Of a stretch of 64,000 nt of DNA, positions 1-11,731 are shown piece after piece. A model generated the notes under the pieces. The model was not told where the DNA came from. It ran no database searches and saw only the letters and a list, made by a program, of their open reading frames with translations. The translations under genes were made by a program, and so were the position numbers. The stretch lies in contig NC_060213.1 of assembly GCF_021130785.1 (NCBI RefSeq), positions 71,601,001 to 71,665,000 on the forward strand, in the 5' to 3' direction. The first letter of the stretch is position 1, and each line of letters starts with the position of its first letter. This stretch comes from Homalodisca vitripennis (taxonomy: Eukaryota > Arthropoda > Insecta > Hemiptera > Cicadellidae).

Positions 1-264
1 CCTTCGAGACTCCGGGAGTCTGTGTCACCGCCGCGTATCCTCGCTGCTACAGCGCCCCCCGCTCTTCTTACCACCGTCCCGAAGCTGGCGCCTGCTGCTG
101 CTGACGGGGGGTCGACTGTTACCACTCAGCAGTCACCAAGACATCAAAATGTCACTTACGCCGAAGCACTCAGGGGATCACCTACGCCAGGCAGTGCTGA
201 TAAAAATGGACGCTCTCCTGAATCAAAAAACATGGACAATCTTGTCGGTGGGAAGCCGGACTAG
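1..264 (+). CDS. C-terminal fragment of retrotransposon ORF1 (gag-like)
   Basis: The frame is open from base 1 to a TAG at 262-264, directly before the ORF2 frame. The peptide is rich in Pro, Ala, Ser and Thr and contains the short stretch VTYAEAL, a type of segment often seen near the end of LINE ORF1 proteins. No zinc knuckle or RRM is visible in the piece present. ORF1 proteins of this class bind the element RNA; here that role is inferred from position only. The N-terminus lies outside the window. The ORF2 frame opens 2 bases after the stop, so the two frames are nearly contiguous. Confidence 0.6.
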   Translation, partial: PSRLRESVSPPRILAATAPPALLTTVPKLAPAAADGGSTVTTQQSPRHQNVTYAEALRGSPTPGSADKNGRSPESKNMDNLVGGKPD

Positions 265-266
265 GG

Positions 267-3198
267 GTGACTTCGGATCCAGTTGCGAAGCATACAAAAA
301 CTCTAAATCATCTTCAAAAACCCCAAAAAATTCAAAATTCAAAATTCTCAACAGAAATAATTAAATTGGTTCACCAGAATGCCCAAATCGAAACAAACAA
401 AATTGATGAATTGGCAGTCATGTGCGAAGAACTTAAACCTGATGTTTTTATAGTATCTGAGCACGGTTTCATAGTCGACACGATTCATCTTTTCAAAATT
501 CCAAATTTTATATTGGCAAAATACTTCTGTCGAAACTATTTAAAAGGGGGCGGTGTGGCAATTTTTGTAAAAAATTTGTCAAAATTCGAACCTTTCAAAA
601 TCAACAACATGTCTGAGATGAATTTTGAGGCTGAAGGCATCGAAATCGTGTCAGATTGTTTGGGGAAAATAGCCGTCATTGGGTTATACAGATCACCCAA
701 TGGATGCAGCAATTCTTTTTTTGAAAAATTTGAACAACTTCTCAATAACCTTTTTTCAAACTCAGTGAAGTTCCTAATAATGGGAGACTTCAACATTAAT
801 GTAATGGATCCCACTGACCCCCTCACCCAGCGGCTTCGTGATGTTCTAGTTTCTTTCAATCTAAATTGGTCCGTGAATTCACCGACACGAGTGACCGCTA
901 CAACGAGTACTGCCATCGACAATGTTGTCACCAACATTCCTGACCTGACAGTCTCTGTTTTGAACACTGCAATCTCTGACCACTTTGCGCAGGAGGCCGT
1001 GGTTCATGGGTGCAAACTGGAAAGTCAAAATTCTAAATTTAAAGTTGCCAGGACAATTCGGCCCCAAAATATTCACCACTTGAATGAGATTTTGGAAGTC
1101 GAGCCTTGGCAGTTTTTAGACAAGTTTGGTAATGTCGATGACATGTATGCAGCATTCAGTGATGGTTTCAACTATTACCTGGATGTTGCTTGTCCGTTCA
1201 GGAGGACCAAAGTCAATCGCAAACCACAAAAAGGTACGTGGATGACTAAGGGAATTCTTGTGTCTCGAGAGAAGCTAAAATTTTTTTCACAAAATTTTCA
1301 TTGGAACCCAAAACGAAAATTTCAAAACTTTTTTCAGAAATTACCGAAGGATCTATAAAAAAGTTATACGAGCAGCTAAAGCGTATGATGTAAATAGAGC
1401 CTTGGGTAACTGCGAAAACTTCTCAAAAACTGCTTGGAAAATCATAAACGACTTATCTCGAGATACAAATTTGAGCAAAAACACCAAAGAAATTGCAATC
1501 AGAATTGAAGACAAAATTGTTGAAAATCAAGCTCAAGTAGCAGACGAATTCAATAAGTACTTCTCTTCCGTTGCTACAGTGAACTCGGCGTTCACTGAAC
1601 CTCGGTTCGGCGGGGGAGATGCTGTTGAACCAGTTGCATCCATGGCTTTGGCTCCTGTGTGTGAGGGGGAGGTAGCACGTGTGATACAAGGACTGAACTC
1701 AAAAAAAAACGTGTGATGCCAGCGGGATGTCAGTGTGGCTTCTCAAACGTTGCTTCAGGCACATAGTGAGACCACTCACAAAACTGATAAACTTTTCTTT
1801 GGAAAAGGGAACTTTTCCGTCTCTCCTGAAGACGGCCAAAGTCATCCCGATCTTCAAAAAGGACGATCCTTGCCTTGCAAGCAACTATCGCCCAATCTCA
1901 ATTCTACCTGTGTTTAGCAAAATTTTCGAAAAGATTTTTTATGAAAGACTTGCAAGCTTTTTAGAAAATAACAAAATTCTGAATCCAGAACAATTTGGAT
2001 TTAGGAAAAACAGATCTACAGTGGATGCTGTGAACAACCTCCTGGACAATGTTGTCGATGGAATGGAAGGACGAGAACATGTGCTTAGCATATTCCTCGA
2101 CCTATCCAAAGCTTTTGACTGTGTGCATCATGAGACACTGTTGCACCAGTTGGAGAAATGCGGCGTGCGGGGGCTCTCGCACTTGTGGCTCGCTTCTTAC
2201 CTCAAGGATCGAGACCAGTGCGTGGAGATCTCGAACGTTGTTTCAAACAAAATTAAAATGACCCACGGTGTCCCTCAGGGCTCCATCCTTGGGCCTCTAT
2301 TGTTTCTAGTTTACGTCTGTAGATTGAAATCAGTGATCCAGCATGGAACGCTGGTTCAGTATGCTGACGACACTACTCTCTGTCTCAAAAACAAATCAAC
2401 CCAAGATCTGGAAATCAATTCTTTCAAAGAATTGAATGCATGCATTCAGTATTTTGCTGAAATAAACCTGAAAACAAATCAGTCTAAAACAAATGTCATA
2501 CATTTTAGCCTTCGACAAAATGATCACACAGCGCACCCTGCTGTGTTTGTGGATGATGTTCGTTTAGAGGAAACTGATTCCACAAAGTTTTTGGGAATGT
2601 TCCTAGATAGAGGACTGACCTGGGCTGATCATGTGGACAATGTATGTGCTAGAGTAGCCTCAGGCATATATGCCTTGCGGCATTTAGCAAAGTTTTGTTC
2701 CCTCAGAGTTTTAAAAATGGCCTATTTCGGCTTAATCCACCCACACTTTGCGTATGGAGTGAGACTCTGGGGAGGTTGTGCCAGAAACAAAATGGAAAGA
2801 GTTTTCAAGCTCAAAAAAAAGCAATCAGAATCATTGCAAAGCTGAATTATAGAGAGTCGTGTAGGGAATCTTTCAGGGAGCTGGGGTTGCTGACTTTGCC
2901 CTGCCTCTACATTCTTGAGGTGATCACGTACTGCAAATCAAAGTGTGATTTGGTTCGTGGCGGTGACGTTCACCAATATGGGACAAGAGGCAGGGACAAT
3001 TTTCGAACTAGTCAATACAGATTGACGTTATCACAACACCTCCCGCAACAAGTTGGTGTCAGACTCATCAACAAGCTCCCTGAGAGTATAAAAAATTCCA
3101 TCAATCAAAATCAATTAAAAACTCGTCTCAAATGCCTTTTGGTGTCAAAAGCGTTTTATTCTGTCGATGAATTCATGATGAGCCGCTGGGAGGTCTAA
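267..3198 (+). pseudogene. ORF2: endonuclease-reverse transcriptase, split by three frameshifts
   Basis: The endonuclease domain occupies roughly 370-1000, with GGGVAIFV, the catalytic-type GDFNINV (about 780-800) and the SDH signature near 975. The RT domain (about 1850-2650) shows LFLDLSKAFD-type motif A (as IFLDLSKAFD), VPQGSILGPLLF (motif B) and YADD (motif C). A C-terminal extension runs to the TAA-type stop at 3196-3198. Three frame changes break it: in the homopolymer-rich stretch 1300-1362, at the nine-A run 1701-1709, and at the eight-A run 2813-2820. Each flank aligns without missing domains, so these look like single-base length changes. The only in-frame start near the front is GTG; an ATG-led start may require ORF1 or lie in a changed base. 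As written, it cannot make a full protein. Confidence 0.93.
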
Positions 3199-3438
3199 AT
3201 TTGCACAGTATTTAAATAATCAGTTTGTATGTGTTTGCTCTGGATCTGGAGTAGGTATGTATATGTTTGCTTTGGATCTGGAGTCAGTTTGAATGTGCCT
3301 GAGCGAATGTATGAATTGTAAGTGTGAATGTGTATGAAGGTATAGTTGGGACTATTTATTTTTGTTTATGACGATTGCGATACAATGTTAAATTGTTTTA
3401 AAATGCAATAAAGAGATTATTATTATTATTATTATTAC
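3199..3438 (+). repeat. 3' UTR of the retrotransposon with a 32-bp duplication and TTA tail
   Basis: After the ORF2 stop, a segment containing TGTTTGCTCTGGATCTGG occurs at about 3232 and again, with one change, 32 bases later at about 3264. It is followed by AATAAAG at about 3407 and then about eight TTA units. Short duplications in LINE 3' UTRs can belong to the hairpin recognised by the element's RT; whether that holds here is inference. Confidence 0.75.
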
Positions 3439-3590
3439 TGCTTCTGTAAAAATTGAACAAACGTTTTTGTCCAGTTATGAAAAGTTTTTTATTAAGGTAT
3501 AGGTTTCACACAAAAAATTAGGATCTGTGGTCACAAGCAATAATAAATGTTTGACATCCACCAACGTCGAATTCAGTGTTTTCTATATAT

Positions 3591-3690
3591 CCCCCCCCCC
3601 ACCCCCCCCCCCCCCCACCCCCCCCCCCCCCCACCCCCCCCCCCCCCCACCCCCCCCCCCCCCCACCCCCCCCCCCCCCCACCCCCCCCA
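3591..3690 (+). repeat. C15A minisatellite, exact 16-bp period
   Basis: The only non-C bases are A at 3601, 3617, 3633, 3649, 3665, 3681 and the terminal 3690, so successive A residues are exactly 16 bases apart. Ten C precede the first A and eight C follow the last full unit. On the opposite strand this is runs of 15 G. The array separates the retrotransposon tail from the polymerase relic. Glycine/proline-rich open frames across it are artefacts of the repeat. Confidence 0.98.
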
Positions 3691-3699
3691 TTAAAATAC

Positions 3700-6296
3700 A
3701 TATTATAATCACTAATTAATTGTAATTCTATCTTCGTTAATTTTAAACATAGCATCCCATGCAAGACTGGGAGCTGTTAGATAGTGTGCTGGATCAAGCT
3801 TATAGCAATTAAGGCAAAATGTTTCTGAAATTTTCGAATATATCAGCAAGCAATAAAACATCTTGGATATTGTACAAATCAGAGTAATTTCCAAGATTTT
3901 TCTCTTTTAATTTGTTCCAAACGCTCAAGTTAGTGTTGATAATCTTTCTCAGATATGCTCTCATCTGTCAAAAGTGAATAGAAATCTTGAATTTTCAGCT
4001 GTTCTGTGTAATCAAGTTTTTCAATACTATCGATAAATTCATAGGGAAATATTCCTTTTCCAGATAGAATTTTAAAGATTTCTTCTTCGTCATTTGGCTG
4101 TCTTTCTATAATTTTCATTCAGTCCATCCTGTATAAAATGATTTTGTATGTTTGAAGTCTTTCTTTCTTTAAATTTTTTCGCTAACTTTTCTATAGACGA
4201 GGCCATGAATCTGAACGTGTCTACAAACGAAAACTTGATGAATTTTCTTGGCTTATCACCTTCGAATTCATAGCCATATCCAGAATTTACAGAATAATTT
4301 ATATATTTTTCATCGGTGTTTGCAATCAAATCAACATTTCCATATTGTTTAGCCAATTCTTTTATGTACAAATGAGTATCGTAATTTGACATATTGTGGC
4401 AGAGAAAACGGGAATATTCTGAGGAAATTTCAAATTTAGATTGCAACATGCATGAGCTGCGCCTCGAAACTTGCCGGTTAAATGACAATGATCTCTCACT
4501 TTATTATAACTCTTATCTTTCCAACTATCAGGAGTAAAACCATACTGAATTGACCCAACATCATAAGCAGACCATTCACAGATATGACAAACGTTTGAAT
4601 TTTGATACGAAATTTTCTTCTTCTTCTGTCAATTTCATAGGTTTCATGTTCTTAGAATTATATTTTTTCGCTATGTATTTCGATAATTTATTGAGTTCTT
4701 CAAACAATTTTTGTCGGGACGTTTTTCAAATCTTCTTCATTTTTGGCACGATAACATATCGGTTTGTACATGCGATTGGTCACATTCGACACTAAATATA
4801 GAGTTAAAACCATAAGGAATGTGCCTCTGAATCTTGGTTTGTAGTCGATCTTTGTGGATTGTTCTTGCATGTCGGAATTTTTTTCTAATATGCTCTCAAA
4901 GTCCATATAAATTACGTACGGATGGTTAAATTTCTTTTGATAATTAGTAAATTTTAGTTGTTTGACCTGGAAATGGCATAATTGGCTTACAAACTTCATG
5001 ATTTTACAAATTTCTAAGTGATCTGTTAAATCTCCAGATTTGTAAAAATGGCTTTAAAACATCTTCTACACAAAAATTTTCTTTCTTTATGTTTAGACAA
5101 CTGCGAAGAAACAAGCTTATTTAAATCGGTTATCAAAAACATAATGAGATTTATCATCTTGTTTAACATTACAATAAATCAATGTTTGTTTTCAGCGTCA
5201 TATTTTTCCAGAAATTTGTAACGGAACAATGTTAATATTTTCATCAAAACTGTAGACATTGATAGACATTGTTGGATACTTATACTTGGAATTGTAGCTT
5301 CGTTTTTCAAATATTTGTATATCTTTCAGAGACATTGGATACTCAAAACCTGAAAATATTTCGTCATTCACAAATTTTTCGTATTGCTTTACACGTTCAC
5401 AGTCTCTTTCTGGTTTTTCAATAGCACATCTTATTGAGTAAAATAAAGCAAAAATCATCTCTATTTTTTATATTTATACAAGCTTTTTTATCTTTGATAT
5501 TCTTTGGTAAATCGATGTATGATCCTGCATTCATCATTTCGTGTTTGTTAAGGCTCAAAACTAGTTGTTTACAACTTTTTAAATGTCCATCCGGAACCTT
5601 TATTTGGATTATTCGTTTGTTCTCGATGTGTTAATTTATTAAATTGCTTAGTAATAAAGTCGTTTACGTCAAAGATTTCGTCTGCATTGATAGTAAAATA
5701 CATTAGACATGTTTGCGGTTCACCATTCACTAAAGTTCGTTCGTATTCACATTCCAAAGAGAGATAGCCCTTCATATTTTTAACATTTTTCTTGAAATTT
5801 TTCTATTAAATCTTTAATTTCTGACCGCATAATTGAAAGATATTTGTAAATTGACATGGAATTGTCGTTCAAGTTTGTTAAAATGTATTGCTTGAAAAAG
5901 ACCGTGTATTGAGGATAAAACTTCTACATCAATGATATTTTCGGATTTTACTTTAAGAGTTTTATCAATTTCTTCGATCATTTTCAGACTTGGTTTTATC
6001 GTTAGTACCGATAGCCAACTTTTCAGCTATTGAATGAAGTTTTTCATCATTAAATAGGTCGAGATTTTTCTTTTCAACTTTGAAATTTCTCTTTAATTCA
6101 CGTAATTTCTCAATATTAAACATGTTTTCGTGATCGACAATTTTATTTTCTCTAGCCCACTGTCTTAAATAATTTAGTTTCATTATTGTAAATTTGCTTG
6201 TTTTTTTCATGACTTTTAGAATTATAATGGCGATCATAGTTTTTTCTTAAAATTTCTATTTTGCAGAACGGACATGATATTTTATCGCGCTCCATT
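3700..6296 (-). pseudogene. Family B DNA polymerase relic (Maverick/adintovirus-like), C-terminus missing
   Basis: Read from 6296 downwards, fragments in changing frames follow the order of protein-primed family B polymerases of Maverick/Polinton and adintovirus type. They are: a CPFC zinc-finger start (about 6270); a segment with GSGWTFKK (about 5590); SINVY and a KERKFLCRRC zinc motif (5260, about 5080); the exonuclease motif YVIYMDFESI (about 4900); a CHIC...DHCH...GKFRGAAH endonuclease-VII-like zinc cluster (about 4590-4450); HNMSNYDTHL (about 4390); FVDTFRFMAS; and finally LDPAHYLTAPSLAWDAM (about 3770). The palm motifs that should follow are absent because the remaining frame stops at the C15A array. 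At least five frameshifts and several stops make it non-functional. No capsid, protease, ATPase or integrase partner and no terminal repeats were seen nearby. Polymerase identity is firm; the exact element family is inference. Confidence 0.85.
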
Positions 6297-9200
6297 TAGA
6301 TAGAAAAATTTATTTAACTAAATGGTGCTTGTAAACCAACGATTGCGCCTCTCACGGCGTGATATCACTACGGATATGACGCAGGCGAAGCGATTATCGT
6401 GATGGTCGGTCTGTAGTAGCACACCTCGACTGTCATTGAAGATTTTTCCTTTATTCGTAGCAGATTTGACAACATTTTACAAAGCACAGCTCAAGAAAGT
6501 AGAAGCAAACAGCTGTAGATTTGGTTAAGTTTTCATTCCACAGAGTAATGTACCGATCGCTTTTGGAGACGAACGACTGTAGATTCGGTTAATTTTTCAT
6601 TGAGATTTGCTGTGTTATTTCTCAGCTTCCTTTATGGTACATTGAACAGTATTTTTACATTGCTTTTCGGTCGGCTCCGAAAGTGCGCCAGGAACCCCAT
6701 ATTACTATCTACTTATATATATATACAACTTCTCCACTGTTTCTCCAATCTGTTCTAACCTTACATGCCATTCGTATACTCGCCATTGCATATAGCTATA
6801 TATCTGTAATGTTTAAGAAGGTACGTCGGTGAGTGCAGGACCCCTGTACATTGAAATCTAAGTAGGAAGTCAGCATGATTGTGATCTAAGTTGTTTAACG
6901 ACTCCCTCACACCATTTCACCTTCCAACCAAACCTTACACACCCTGTGCAGTTATATAAATGTCATTATATATAACTATTAATGTATATACCTGGGACGT
7001 AAGCTGGCATTATTGTATATTGACCCATTAGTTGAGTTTCAACGTGCATGTGATTAAATGAGATTAAGAGCTTCCTCTGATCACTTTCCCGTCCAACCCA
7101 ACTTCGTTTGCCCGAGTGATTGTGGTGCAGTCGTACAAAACTCCCATGTTCTGACTGTACTTGGCTCGGTAGCATATATATGCAAGAAGGAACAAATTAT
7201 AATTTAATTTGTTTAAATTAAATGCTTTGGAGTTTTAGTTAGTAACAACAACATGGTGAAGTCCATGTCGATGTAAACAAGTGTATTTTTATTAGACCAG
7301 AGCTATTTTTATTAGATTAGATGTTATTGCAATTTAAGATTTGATTTCTATCAGGAAAACAATAGTTTTAAACTTGTGGATTTCATTTCAATGAATTATG
7401 TAATATTATAAATAGTGTTTATTGGAAAATATGCCATGTTTTAATACTGGACTATAATACACTTATTATAATATGTATTATAAATAACACAATCATATAC
7501 TAAATTGATTTTCTTAATTTAATTTTTAGTGGTGAGTTTATATCGATTGAAGGGTACGTGAAAAAAACCCTGACAGGTAAAACAATTTTTTTTTATTTAC
7601 CAGGTCATATAGTTTATCAAACCTTTTTTATTAAGAAAATATTTCGTTTATCAGATTTGCTACAATTACTAAATTTCTTCCTTCGAAGTTTACCTTCAAT
7701 TTATATGTTTCAGATAATCAATATCAGTGGATTCCGAGACCACCGGTATGTATGGATAGGAATATAACACTAAAGGTGCGATTAAATTTAGATATAGACA
7801 TTATTTATGTCATTTCTCGAGTATGGATGAGCAGGTGTAACATACACAGAGGTTAAAAATTAAATTGCCAAATATATACGTAATGACTTGATAGTAGTTA
7901 CACTATTTTGCTCTGTACCATTCTTATTCGCGTATAATATGTCAAACTAAAAACGTTCTGCGAACATTGCGATTTACTAAAGTCATACTGAAGATGTGTC
8001 GCTGCTCGTGTGTCTGTTTCTCTTGAGAGAAAGTTCCAAGAGATTCAAAACTTGGTGCATGGGTTTCTCCGGCACCAATAAAGAACAGTACTGTAAAACT
8101 GGGCAGTCTGTCTGCCTGCCCGTCCCTCTGCCCATACGGGCAAAAATATTCAAAGAAAGGCACTAGAGAATCAACCTACCAACATAGATCCCCTTAGTTA
8201 AAGGTAAATTCATACAGTTTCTATGGTTGAAAAGTGAAAGAGTAGACCATCCGTATATCTATCAATTTCTCAGTTCGTACGTGCATTAACTCATGATAGG
8301 AAGGTCCTGGGTATTTCAAACGTGTAATACAGATTCCTTTTTATTCATGGAAGAGGTTCGATGGCTTTAGAGTAAACAAATTATGAGCCTAGACCGTTAG
8401 TATACCTATCTGTCTTTGAACTACCTCTTTAGTTACGTTCTCTCTGGTCCTTCTATACTCCATTGGGTCGGTTTATTTGGTTATAAATAAGAGATTCGAT
8501 ATGTACAAGTTAAAACAAGCAATAGTAGTACACTATATAGCAAATACAACTTAAATGAGATGAGTAAGTTCGTAAAGACCATATTCCTAGTCAATAAGAA
8601 ATATACACTAGTTATTTAAATTAAATAACAAATACATTCCAATCAGCTCAAACAACAATTTAATTTGCTAACATTTTAATATACTAAAATTACATAAATA
8701 CAAATGGTAAATAATGAGGAAATGTGAAAGTAATCCATCAGCCATGACACAAAGGCTGACAGGTATTTGACAGATTACCGCTTCTTATGCGCATGGAATA
8801 ATCGATATATAGCTTAGCCAATTTAAAACGTAGAGTTTTACATAAAACAAACTATCGTAATACACAACATTATTATCCATGGAATAAATTTTGGATGTGT
8901 AAATTGAAACAAACGTCATAGGTTTCTCCTAATGGTAGATGTATAAACCATTTCTCAATGATTATCCATTAAGAAACATTTAGAATATTTTTAAGCTCTA
9001 TATAAAGTACCGAGTGGTTTATTTAATTTAAGAATAATATTTCAAAACTATCTGAGATAAAATTTGGTTGATATATTAATGAAGATTTTTTCAGTATATT
9101 ATTGAACCAAATGGCACAATCATTTTACTGATTCTAAAAATTTGAACATGGAATTTGTATGAGTACAAATTTGTATTAGTATAAAATGTCTTGTACCTCA

Positions 9201-9327
9201 TAAAATGTATAACTAATAAATAGAACTTTTAAAAATACTTTAACCGGGAGACTATTTTTGAACACTTAAAAAAGTTAACGGAACAGAATCCAGAAACCAA
9301 GCAGGAACATTCTTCGTATGCATGTCC
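6297..9327. other. No recognisable gene, about 3 kb between polymerase relic and piggyBac element
   Basis: AT-rich DNA with no open frame resembling a known protein. The first 400 bases are richer in GC than the rest and carry the direct repeat listed separately. Short (TA)n tracts occur near 6713-6724. The open frames at 6966-7175, 7558-7767 and 7942-8163 show no domain, composition or neighbour that supports coding. Confidence 0.6.
6514..6601 (+). repeat. Pair of 25-bp direct repeats 63 bp apart
   Basis: The segment beginning CTGTAGATTTGGTTAAG at 6514-6538 recurs at 6577-6601 with two changes in 25 bases. The repeat lies about 220 bases upstream of the polymerase relic's start. It could be a remnant of that element's end or regulatory region, or an unrelated local duplication. 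Confidence 0.8.
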
Positions 9328-9331
9328 TTAA

Positions 9332-9346
9332 CCCCTTGACTGCTGT
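9332..9346 (+). repeat. Left terminal inverted repeat of the piggyBac-like element
   Basis: CCCCTTGACTGCTGT directly after TTAA. It matches the inverse of the right end at 14 of 15 positions. Confidence 0.95.
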
Positions 9347-9743
9347 AAACGTACATATACGTTTTCGTCCGCGGAGCCCTCACTGCTACGCCCGTAAATG
9401 TACGGAACACGATGTATCTCTTTGTTGTAGTCACTACTACTGAACAAAGGGGCCCACACCATCTAGCGGCCTCAATATGAACTATCTGGACACTATTCTC
9501 TTGTTGATTGGTGCTGCTACCTGATATATTATATTTCAACTACCACAAAACCACGTGCATTTCTGTTCTGAATAAGTTTTGTCAAATGTCAGTCACAGAA
9601 GTGGTCTTGTCTTGTGCTTTTATGTGTTTTCGGACTTATTGAGGTGTTTTATTTATATAGTGTTTATTTATATAAATATAATTACTAGTATAGTATTACT
9701 ACTGGACATAATTTTGTTGTTGTTGGATAATTAGACTACCATT

Positions 9744-11731
9744 ATGTCTATGGATAACGAAGGCGAGTATGAGATTAGAAGATTTTTAGAAATGCCGAGT
9801 TCTGAAATAGGATTGGATTTGAGTGATTTATCAGAGGATGATGACGTTGTTGATACTGACCCTTTATACCAGCCAACATTATCGGTAAGTGAATCTGAAT
9901 CCGACTTGGATCTTGATTGTAATACACTATTATTAGAGGAGGTTTAGTGATCTTGACATCGTTGAGGAACAGAATTTACCTGGAACCGAGTAGGGTAATT
10001 TCTAAACGAAAAAAAACTACCTCTAATGTAAATAGAAAAAAGAATAAGATAGAGAGAAAAAAAACTGTTCAAACCTAAAGTAAAATCAAAAAACCAAAGT
10101 AATAAAAAACGAAGGGGTTAATATAAATAAAACTAAATACACTCATTCATGGACATCAACTGATTTTATTCCACAAGTTTTTTGAATTTGATAATTCGGA
10201 AAGTGGGGTAGTGGATTCAGACACATTTTCAGAGAATTGTTCTGAACTGTATTGCTTTGAAAAAATTATTACTGACGAATTGTTAGATTTAATTGTTTTG
10301 GAAACAAACAAAACAGTTTGAGTACATTGTTTCCACATTCCCCCCCTTCAGAACACTCTCGATTGAAAAAGTGGGTCCCAATTACGAAGAAAGAAATGAA
10401 GTTATTTTTGGCTACTACAATGTTGATGGTACATAACAAAAAAATAGCCATTGAAGATTATTGGTCGAGTGACCCTCTTCATAAGAATAGTGTCTCTAAA
10501 TGCATGTCTAGAGGACAGGTATTTTATTATTTTGCGTTTATTGCACTTTTCTGATAATACACTTCCTCCCGCTCATGGCAAACTTAGTAAAATAAAGGAA
10601 GTGGTTGATATTTTCAGGGCAGCATTTTCCCGCAACTTCAAAACCATTTAGAAATCTATGCATTGACGAAAGTTTGTTGCTTTTCAAAGGACAGCTTGGC
10701 TTCAAAATGTTCATCCCCTCAAAGAGAAGTAGGTTTGGAATTAAATTATTCCTGTTATGTGATTGTGAGACGGGTTACATACTTGATAGCATTGTTTATA
10801 CTGGGAAAGACACTGACTACTCCAATTCCGAAAATCTTGGTATTTCCGGAGCAATTGTGACAACTCTTCTCCAAAATTATCTCAACAAAGGCCACTGCTT
10901 ATTTATTGACAACTGGTATTCCAGTCCCGACTTTATTTACATTTTTGCACAAAAACAAAACTAATGCTTGTGGGACAGTAAAATCTATAAGATTGGGAAT
11001 GCAACAGTTTTCAGAAAGAGCTAGAAGTAGTAGGTGAGCGGGAAGCCCTAAATAATGGCACAAGTATAGCAGTCAGGTGGATTGATAAACGAGAAGTTGT
11101 CCATGCTGACATCGGAGCACAAAGATGAGATGGTATCTACTGGTAAACTAGACAGAAAAACAAAAGCGGCCATTGTGAAACCCATATCTGTTCATGACTA
11201 CAACCAAAACATGGGAGCAGTTGACAGGTCGGACATGATGATCGTCAATGTAGAATGTGTACGCCGAACTACTCGATGGTATAAGAAGCTTATTTTTTTT
11301 TCCATTTTTTGGATATGTCTATATTAAATGCACATGCCATATACCTTTGTCAAACAGGCAGAAAACCAACGTTGCAGCAGTTCCACCTAGAGCTTGTTCG
11401 CCAAATAATGGCTGATAATTTGGAACCACGGACAAAACAGAAAGGTGGCCGACCCTCTGTGGGTGATAATCCAATGCGTCTAACACAGCGTCATTTTCCA
11501 TCTTCTTGTACCATCCACGGAAAAAAAGAAAAATGCACAACGTATTTGTCACGTTTGTAAAAACACAAAACAAGGAGAAACAGAAACGCCGCGAATCGCG
11601 CTACCCAGTGCGCTGAATGCGATGTTTGGGCTGTGTGTGGTGCCGTGTTTTGCACTATTCCACGAACTCAAAAATTATTGAATAATAACTCAAAGAGCTT
11701 TACAAAGTGTAAATACAAACAAATGTTCTAA
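9744..11731 (+). pseudogene. piggyBac-type transposase, frameshifted
   Basis: The gene opens at ATG 9744 with an acidic N-terminus rich in Asp/Glu/Ser, as is usual for piggyBac transposases. The DDE_Tnp_1_7 domain follows in pieces. The three catalytic aspartates are all visible: CIDES (D codon at 10665), FIDNWYSS (D at 10908) and GAVDRSDM (D at 11223). A Cys-rich C-terminal zinc domain starts with CHVC near 11545 and continues with CAEC and further Cys residues in a shifted frame to the stop at 11729-11731. Stops and frame changes fall after 9947, around 10550, at about 10960 (an A-rich run) and around 11280-11320. The enzyme would excise and reinsert the element at TTAA sites; this copy cannot encode it intact. 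Confidence 0.93.

Larger units (their letters stand above)
1..3438 (+). mobile_element. Non-LTR retrotransposon (CR1/Jockey-like), 5' end outside the window
   Basis: The order is end of ORF1, ORF2 with an apurinic-type endonuclease followed by reverse transcriptase, a short 3' UTR, and a simple-repeat tail of TTA units (about 3415-3438) after an AATAAA-like signal. This is the layout of a LINE-type element that copies itself by target-primed reverse transcription. There are no LTRs, and the tail is a TTA repeat rather than poly-A. The RT motifs resemble CR1/Jockey-group elements; the exact clade is not settled here. The 5' end lies before base 1, so full length is unknown. A decayed relative occurs at about 17055-17860, showing that the family has several copies in this genome. 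Confidence 0.93.

Noticed and set aside
536..967. 143-residue frame on - within the endonuclease region
   Set aside because: It is the shadow of the + strand endonuclease, which shows clear catalytic motifs.
3518..3764. Glycine-rich open frames on - across the C15A array
   Set aside because: Created by the repeat: runs of G translate as Gly with regular Trp/Val. No coding signal outside it.
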